Positions 5,365-9,692 of a stretch of 9,692 nt of DNA are shown one piece after another. Source of the DNA: Bacteroidota bacterium. GTDB lineage: Bacteria > Bacteroidota > Bacteroidia > Bacteroidales > WCHB1-69. Both the position numbers and the translations under genes were made by a program. The DNA lies in assembly GCA_023392945.1 (NCBI GenBank), contig JAEWNB010000077.1, positions 1-9,692 on the forward strand. The letters are read 5' to 3'. Below the pieces are notes generated by a model. That model did not search any database. It worked only from the letters and a program-made list of their open reading frames with translations, and had not been told where the DNA came from. Position 1 is the first letter of the stretch. Each line of letters begins with the position of its first letter.

Positions 5365-7872
5365 ATGAAAAAAATCAACTTTAAACAATGGTGGCCGCAT
5401 ATTGTAGCAATAGCACTTTTTTTATTATTAACCATATTCTACTTTTCTCCGGTGGTTTTTGACGGGAAGGATTTGCCGCAAGGAGATGTTACAAGTGCAA
5501 AAGCTTGGGGAAAAGATGCTCAAGATTTTCATAAAAAAACCGGTGAGTATGCATACTGGTCTAATGCCATGTTTAGTGGAATGCCTGCAAACTATACTTA
5601 TGCTCCTCCCACTAAGAATATTTTTGCTAAAATTGGAAAAATTATTACTCTGAATATGCCAACAATCCATATTGGACTATTTTTCCTTTATTTATTGGGT
5701 TTTTATATTTTTTTAATTTCTATTGGTTGTAAGCCTTGGCTGAGCATTGTCGGATCAATTGCATATGCTTTTGCCTCTTATAATTTTATTATTATTGAGG
5801 CAGGGCATATTAATAAGGGTTTGGTAATGGCGACCATGGCACCTATTTTGGGTGGAATTATTCTTTGTTACCGAAAAAAGTATCTTTGGGGAGTACTTGT
5901 AACATTGCTCTTCGCAGGATTGAATATTTTGTGGTCACATCAGCAAATTAGTTATTATCTTTTGCTTATTATTGGTCTTATGGTTGTTGTTTATTTAATT
6001 TATGCTATCAAAGAACATACTCTGAAAGATTTTTTCAAATCTTCTGTTATTTTAATAGGAGTAGCCATTTTAGCAGTGCTCCCTGCTTCCGGGAAACTGA
6101 TTACGACTATGGATTATACCAAAGATACCATGCGGGGTGGGGCGGTGCTTCAAAGTAATGCGGAAGGAGTGAAGGAAAGTAGTGGGCTTGAACTTGACTA
6201 TGCCTATCAGTGGAGCTATGGAAAGATGGAGACTATGACATTGCTGATTCCCAATTTCTATGGGGCAAGTTCGGGCTATAATCTGGGCGATAATTCTGAA
6301 TGTTATAAAGCACTGAAAGGAACCGGGCAAAGTCGTCAGTTCTGTCGTCAGGCACCTACCTATTGGGGACCGCAACCGTTTACTTCAGGTCCGGTATATG
6401 CCGGTGCCATTATCTGCTTCCTCTTTATTTTGGGGCTTATGGTGGTGAAAGGTCCTGAAAAATGGTGGTTGCTGGCAGCAACTATCCTCTCCATTTTTCT
6501 ATCCTGGGGAAAAAACTTTGCGGTTTTCAACGATTTTCTTTTCTATCACCTTCCGCTGTACAGTAAATTTCGAACGCCCTCTATGGCATTGGTAATTGCG
6601 GGTGTTACGATGGTGACGCTGGCAGTGCTCGCCATTAAGGAGATGGTTCACCAAAAAGTTGATAAAGAAAAGAATAATAAAAATATTCGCTATCTCTTTA
6701 TTGCAGGCGGTATAACAGGTGGTCTTTGTCTTATCTTTGCTCTTTTCGGTGGTGCCATGTTCAGCTTCGAAGCTGCTTCGGATTCTAATTTCCCAGAATG
6801 GCTGGTTACAGCATTGCAAACGGATCGTAAATCAATGCTCACTTCAGATGCCTGGAGATCGTTGGTATTCATACTCTTGTCGGGTTCTCTTTTACTGATT
6901 TTCCTTAAAAAACAGTTTAAACCCCAATATCTTTTATTGGGATTGGGTGTTCTAATTCTAATAGATATGTGGGGTGTTGACAGACGCTTCCTAAATAGTG
7001 ATAATTTTGTTGCCCAAAAGAAAGCTAAAGCTATTGTTCCAACGCAGGCAGATGAAATGATTTTGCAGGATACAGATCCCAATTACCGTGTTTTGAATCT
7101 GGCATCGAGTACTTTTAATGAATCGTCAACTTCCTATTTTCATAAATCTGTCGGTGGATATAGTCCCGCAAAATTGCGTCGTTATCAGGATATTATTGAT
7201 TACCATTTTTCTAAAAAAATCAATCCTCAGGTTGTAAATATGCTCAATACCCGCTATATTATAGTTCCGACAGAACAGGGTCCAATGGTTCAGAAAAATC
7301 CTGAAGCCCTTGGCAATGCCTGGTTTGTGGATTCCTTAAGGTGGGTGAACTCGCCTGACGAAGAGATTGTATCGCTCTATAATTTTAATGCATCCAAAAC
7401 TGCTGTCATCGACAAAGTATGGAAAGAGAAACTATCAGCCGGCCTTCCCGCTGTTACTTTTACAGACAGCAGCGCATATATCAAATTGTCGGATTACAGT
7501 AATCCCGGTTATCTGATTTATGAAAGCTCTAATCTTCAGAGTCAGTTGGCAGTCTTTTCAGAAGTTTTTTATAAAACATGGAAAGCTTATATCGACGGGA
7601 AAGAGGTCCCTGTCATTCGGGTTAATTACATTTTGCGCGGATTGGAAATACCTTCCGGGCAACACAAAATTGAATTTAAGTGTATTGACGAGTTATATGA
7701 AAAAAGTGCTCAATACTCATTATGGGGTTCAATTTTGGTTGGTATAATATTGGCCGGATTGATAGGATTGCTCATTTACAGAGAATTCTCTCCCCGTTAT
7801 CGTAAAGAAGCTATCCCTACACCTGTAAAGGACTCAGAAGAAACCAAGAAGTCCGGAACAGGAAGAAAGTAA
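5365..7872 (+). CDS. YfhO-family polytopic membrane protein (predicted GT-C glycosyltransferase)
   Basis: An 835-residue integral membrane protein of the YfhO family. The first membrane helix is about 13-32, followed by an outer loop with P-Q-G-D41, an acidic residue placed as in GT-C enzymes, and the SNAMFSGMPANYTY stretch typical of the group. Further helices lie about 103-122, 126-145, 153-169, 172-190, 196-214 and 226-244, with more in the middle. A long soluble C-terminal region follows, then a last helix about 784-805 and a charged tail rich in K, E and P. In Bacillus, YfhO works with CsbB to glycosylate lipoteichoic acid from a lipid-linked sugar; in Bacteroidota the family is widespread and mostly uncharacterised. 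Placement next to CDP-alditol genes fits surface-glycan modification, but it may be a core gene bordering the cluster. Base composition changes sharply near 6070-6120. Confidence 0.87.
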   Translation: MKKINFKQWWPHIVAIALFLLLTIFYFSPVVFDGKDLPQGDVTSAKAWGKDAQDFHKKTGEYAYWSNAMFSGMPANYTYAPPTKNIFAKIGKIITLNMPTIHIGLFFLYLLGFYIFLISIGCKPWLSIVGSIAYAFASYNFIIIEAGHINKGLVMATMAPILGGIILCYRKKYLWGVLVTLLFAGLNILWSHQQISYYLLLIIGLMVVVYLIYAIKEHTLKDFFKSSVILIGVAILAVLPASGKLITTMDYTKDTMRGGAVLQSNAEGVKESSGLELDYAYQWSYGKMETMTLLIPNFYGASSGYNLGDNSECYKALKGTGQSRQFCRQAPTYWGPQPFTSGPVYAGAIICFLFILGLMVVKGPEKWWLLAATILSIFLSWGKNFAVFNDFLFYHLPLYSKFRTPSMALVIAGVTMVTLAVLAIKEMVHQKVDKEKNNKNIRYLFIAGGITGGLCLIFALFGGAMFSFEAASDSNFPEWLVTALQTDRKSMLTSDAWRSLVFILLSGSLLLIFLKKQFKPQYLLLGLGVLILIDMWGVDRRFLNSDNFVAQKKAKAIVPTQADEMILQDTDPNYRVLNLASSTFNESSTSYFHKSVGGYSPAKLRRYQDIIDYHFSKKINPQVVNMLNTRYIIVPTEQGPMVQKNPEALGNAWFVDSLRWVNSPDEEIVSLYNFNASKTAVIDKVWKEKLSAGLPAVTFTDSSAYIKLSDYSNPGYLIYESSNLQSQLAVFSEVFYKTWKAYIDGKEVPVIRVNYILRGLEIPSGQHKIEFKCIDELYEKSAQYSLWGSILVGIILAGLIGLLIYREFSPRYRKEAIPTPVKDSEETKKSGTGRK

Positions 7873-7901
7873 CAGGAACAGGAATTATCAACAAAGAGTC
7901 T

Positions 7902-7933
7902 CAAAGGCGTTTCCATTCAAAGAAACGCCTTTG
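7902..7933 (+). terminator. Hairpin terminator after the YfhO gene
   Basis: A perfect 12-bp stem (CAAAGGCGTTTC at 7902-7913 with GAAACGCCTTTG at 7922-7933) encloses an 8-base loop and starts 29 bp after the stop codon. The following bases are T-rich but not a clean U tract (TTGCATT, then GGTTTTAAC). The symmetry is striking in such AT-rich DNA, so it most likely ends the YfhO transcript and insulates the downstream ATPase unit. Confidence 0.75.
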
Positions 7934-8039
7934 TTGCATTCAATAATTTGGTTTTAACTTTAGCATAGAAAATATTATATTTATATAGAAGGAGTTAGCT
8001 ATTTTAGTGCTGGTATTCAATAAAATAGAATTTTTTCTT

Positions 8040-8047
8040 TATTTTTG
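8040..8047 (+). promoter_or_regulatory. Putative -7 promoter element of the ATPase/RloB-like operon
   Basis: TATTTTTG is a perfect TAnnTTTG element; no TTTG is seen at -33. It lies 70 bases before the preferred ATG (8118), predicting a leader of about 65 nt. A small inverted repeat, CGTGA (8048-8052), five bases, TCACG (8058-8062), sits at the expected transcription start and could be an operator or a 5' hairpin. Confidence 0.5.
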
Positions 8048-8062
8048 CGTGAAAAACTCACG
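8048..8062. repeat. Small inverted repeat at the ATPase transcription start
   Basis: CGTGA (8048-8052) and TCACG (8058-8062) are perfect inverted arms around AAAAC, beginning one base after the -7 element. It is short, so a chance origin is possible; position makes an operator or a transcript-capping hairpin worth considering. Confidence 0.35.
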
Positions 8063-8117
8063 TCAATATTAAAATAAATATGTATTATTGCAAATTCGAA
8101 TTATAAAACAGACACCC

Positions 8118-9434
8118 ATGTTATTAAGATTGTCCATTAAAAATTTTCTCTCTTTTTATAAAAAGGTTGAGTTTGACATGTTTCCCAATTTAAAAAGAGA
8201 AAGATTTCAAAATCATATCTATACCGAAAATGAAATTCCCTTATTGAAACAAGCTGCCATTTATGGATATAATGGTTCCGGGAAATCAAATTTTATCAAA
8301 GCTGTTGGATTTTTACAATCATTTGTATTGAATGAAAATTTTTTAAAGAGTATTGATTTAAAAGATTATAAATTCCAATTGGTTGCCAAAAATGAGCTTC
8401 CTGTTTCATTTGAGGTTGAATTTTTTTACAAAGACAAATATTACATCTATAGCACGGAAATTTCTGAAATAATATCGGAAAAGTTACGGATTTCAAATCT
8501 TGGAGAAAGTGAGGATATTTTAATATTTGAGCGAAATGGAAATGAAATTAAATCACCGTATCTTCAAAATGAGACTTCTTCAGTTCAGTTGCTTGAAATG
8601 AATCCAAAATCTTCATTATTGCCTTTAAATAAACAATTCCCGATTTTATCCAATCTGGATTGTAATCATGTTTTTGATTGGTTTTCAAATCAATTGGAAA
8701 TAATAACCATGAACAGTATTATTCCGATGTTCATTGAAGTAATGTCTAAAAAACCGGAATTAGTAAATTTTGCCAATAAGGTATTTAAAAGTATTAACAT
8801 TGGTGTTAACGCAATAGAAGTAAGTAATACTCCTTTTGATAAGTGGATACATGACAAAAAAAACATGCAGCACATAGAAAATATGATGGAACAAGAAGTT
8901 CCTAATCCTAAGAAAACGCTTTCGATAATTGAAAACAAAATAAATCTTTTTAATGTATCAATAGATAAGGGCATGAGAGTGGTTCAGGAATTTATGTTTG
9001 AACAACTCGGGCAATCGGGATATAAAAAGAAAATGAAAATTGCTTCCCAATCGGATGGGACCATAAGAATATTAACCTTAATTCCGGCTATTTATGATGC
9101 TATGAAGAATCAAAAAGTAGTATTTATTGATGAAATAGAAAATAGCATTCATCCCAATTTAATGTTTGCTCTGATAAAATATTATTCTCAAAATGATTCT
9201 AACGGGCAATTAATATTTACAACCCATTCTACTCATCTTTTAAATCAACAAGTGTTAATTCGTCCCGATGAAGTATGGCTTACTGAAAAAGAAGAGGGGA
9301 ATAGTAAAATGTATTCGCTGAATGATTATAAAATACACCATACTATTAATATAGAAAACGGATATTTGGATGGTCGCTATGGTGGAACTTCCATGGTCTC
9401 TGAAATTGGTAATAATGGCTATATCGGAAAATAG
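8118..9434 (+). CDS. AAA/ABC-type ATPase of the OLD/AriA-like defence class (AbiLi-like)
   Basis: A 438-residue soluble ATPase, the probable sensor and regulator of a phage-defence pair. It opens with the hallmark LLRLSIKNFLSF (2-13). Walker A is GYNGSGKS (50-57), an ABC-like signature is QSDGT (311-315), Walker B is VVFIDE (334-339), and the switch histidine is H370 in TTHSTHLL. A helical insertion occupies about 180-300, and the C-terminus has YLDGRYGG (417-423), a motif recurrent in this AAA_15/AAA_21 class. The ATG at 8118 is preferred because the conserved N-terminal strand begins there; the in-frame TTG at 8088 adds ten unlike residues. It overlaps the RloB-like gene by 20 bp, a pairing known from AbiL and resembling the ATPase-TOPRIM pairs of PARIS. 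All ATPase motifs look intact. The trigger and exact system name are not determinable here. Confidence 0.87.
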   Translation: MLLRLSIKNFLSFYKKVEFDMFPNLKRERFQNHIYTENEIPLLKQAAIYGYNGSGKSNFIKAVGFLQSFVLNENFLKSIDLKDYKFQLVAKNELPVSFEVEFFYKDKYYIYSTEISEIISEKLRISNLGESEDILIFERNGNEIKSPYLQNETSSVQLLEMNPKSSLLPLNKQFPILSNLDCNHVFDWFSNQLEIITMNSIIPMFIEVMSKKPELVNFANKVFKSINIGVNAIEVSNTPFDKWIHDKKNMQHIENMMEQEVPNPKKTLSIIENKINLFNVSIDKGMRVVQEFMFEQLGQSGYKKKMKIASQSDGTIRILTLIPAIYDAMKNQKVVFIDEIENSIHPNLMFALIKYYSQNDSNGQLIFTTHSTHLLNQQVLIRPDEVWLTEKEEGNSKMYSLNDYKIHHTINIENGYLDGRYGGTSMVSEIGNNGYIGK

Positions 9435-9692
9435 AAAATATCAAAAAGAAAATTCGGAAAAACAAACGAAAGAAATATCTTTAGTTTCATCGTCATTTAT
9501 TCCTGAAATGAAAGGCAAAGTCATCTCTGTGAATGAGCGATATGAAAAGAAGGAGCCTTATCTTGATCCTTTTTCTTTTATAGTTGTGATATCGGGAGGA
9601 GAATCAACTGAAAAAAATTATTTTAAGATTGTTTCTAATAAAACGGAATTTCCGCTTTTAAAAGTTGAATTCAATGCTGATCCAAAACGATT
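9415..9692 (+). CDS. RloB-like (TOPRIM-type) protein, 5' part only
   Basis: The frame from the ATG at 9415 is open to the window edge (92 complete codons), so the gene is cut by the window, not broken. The start lies inside the ATPase gene, 20 bp before its stop, implying translational coupling. Residues 1-50 are polar, rich in K, E and S, and look disordered. From 51 a strand F-S-F-I-V-V-I-S leads to G-G-E-S-T-E-K-N-Y-F (61-70), matching the RloB core that usually reads C-E-G-E-K-T-E-x-N-Y-F. Thus E63, T65, E66, N68, Y69 and F70 are kept, but the first Glu, the presumed TOPRIM catalytic residue, is G61. RloB-family proteins are the predicted nuclease-like partners of such ATPases. The family call rests on this motif and the neighbour; the rest of the domain lies outside the window. 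Confidence 0.68.
   Translation, partial: MAISENRKYQKENSEKQTKEISLVSSSFIPEMKGKVISVNERYEKKEPYLDPFSFIVVISGGESTEKNYFKIVSNKTEFPLLKVEFNADPKR

Noticed and set aside
6070..7082. Long open frames on the minus strand within the YfhO gene
   Set aside because: They lie antisense inside a clearly coding membrane protein gene, overlap one another, and show no recognisable motifs.
7862..7883. Repeated GGAACAGG-like units near the end of the YfhO gene
   Set aside because: Only two short imperfect copies are present and they span the stop codon; no evidence for a functional tandem repeat.
8088..8117. TTG start for the ATPase
   Set aside because: The conserved first strand begins at the ATG at 8118; the ten added residues have no family counterpart.

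Overview
The window looks like an accessory stretch of a Bacteroidota (probably Bacteroidales-like) chromosome. The evidence is AT-rich DNA, genes without purine-rich Shine-Dalgarno sites, and perfect TAnnTTTG (-7 type) promoter elements in front of three of the four transcription units on host DNA or IS: at 1523-1530, 5329-5336 and 8040-8047, plus one inside the insertion sequence at 49-56. The YfhO-type protein also resembles those common in this phylum. No species call is possible from the window alone. All genes lie on the + strand.

1-1312: an apparently intact IS3-family insertion sequence. It has imperfect terminal inverted repeats (7-28 and 1291-1312), orfA, orfB, and an A-AAA-AAG slippery site that would fuse the two by a -1 frameshift into a 372-residue DDE transposase. 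About 210 bp of AT-rich spacer with no visible gene follows.

1567-5310: a four-gene, tightly packed set for a surface polymer. The genes are a TagD-like cytidylyltransferase with altered signature motifs, a short-chain dehydrogenase overlapping it by 4 bp, a protein of the CDP-glycerol glycerophosphotransferase (TagB/TagF-like) family, and a GT4 glycosyltransferase. The simplest reading is that the reductase and cytidylyltransferase make a CDP-activated glycerol or other alditol, the third enzyme transfers the alditol phosphate to a glycan, and the GT4 enzyme adds a sugar. This would be a teichoic-acid-like decoration in a Gram-negative-type organism. The actual alditol cannot be read from sequence.

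5365-7872: a YfhO-family polytopic membrane protein (835 aa) with its own promoter, ended by a strong hairpin at 7902-7933. Its first ~230 codons are AT-rich like the polysaccharide genes; from about 6070 on it becomes clearly more GC-rich, suggesting a recombination joint within the gene.

8118-9692: a two-gene unit with its own promoter. It holds an AAA/ABC-type ATPase of the OLD/AriA-like kind and, overlapping its 3' end by 20 bp, the start of a RloB-like (TOPRIM-type) protein that runs off the window. Such ATPase plus TOPRIM pairs are typical of phage-defence systems (AbiL, PARIS, split OLD-like). The RloB-like partner has Gly where the family normally has the TOPRIM glutamate, and an N-terminal extension of about 50 residues. 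The most interesting points are this variant pair and the variant CDP-alditol module.
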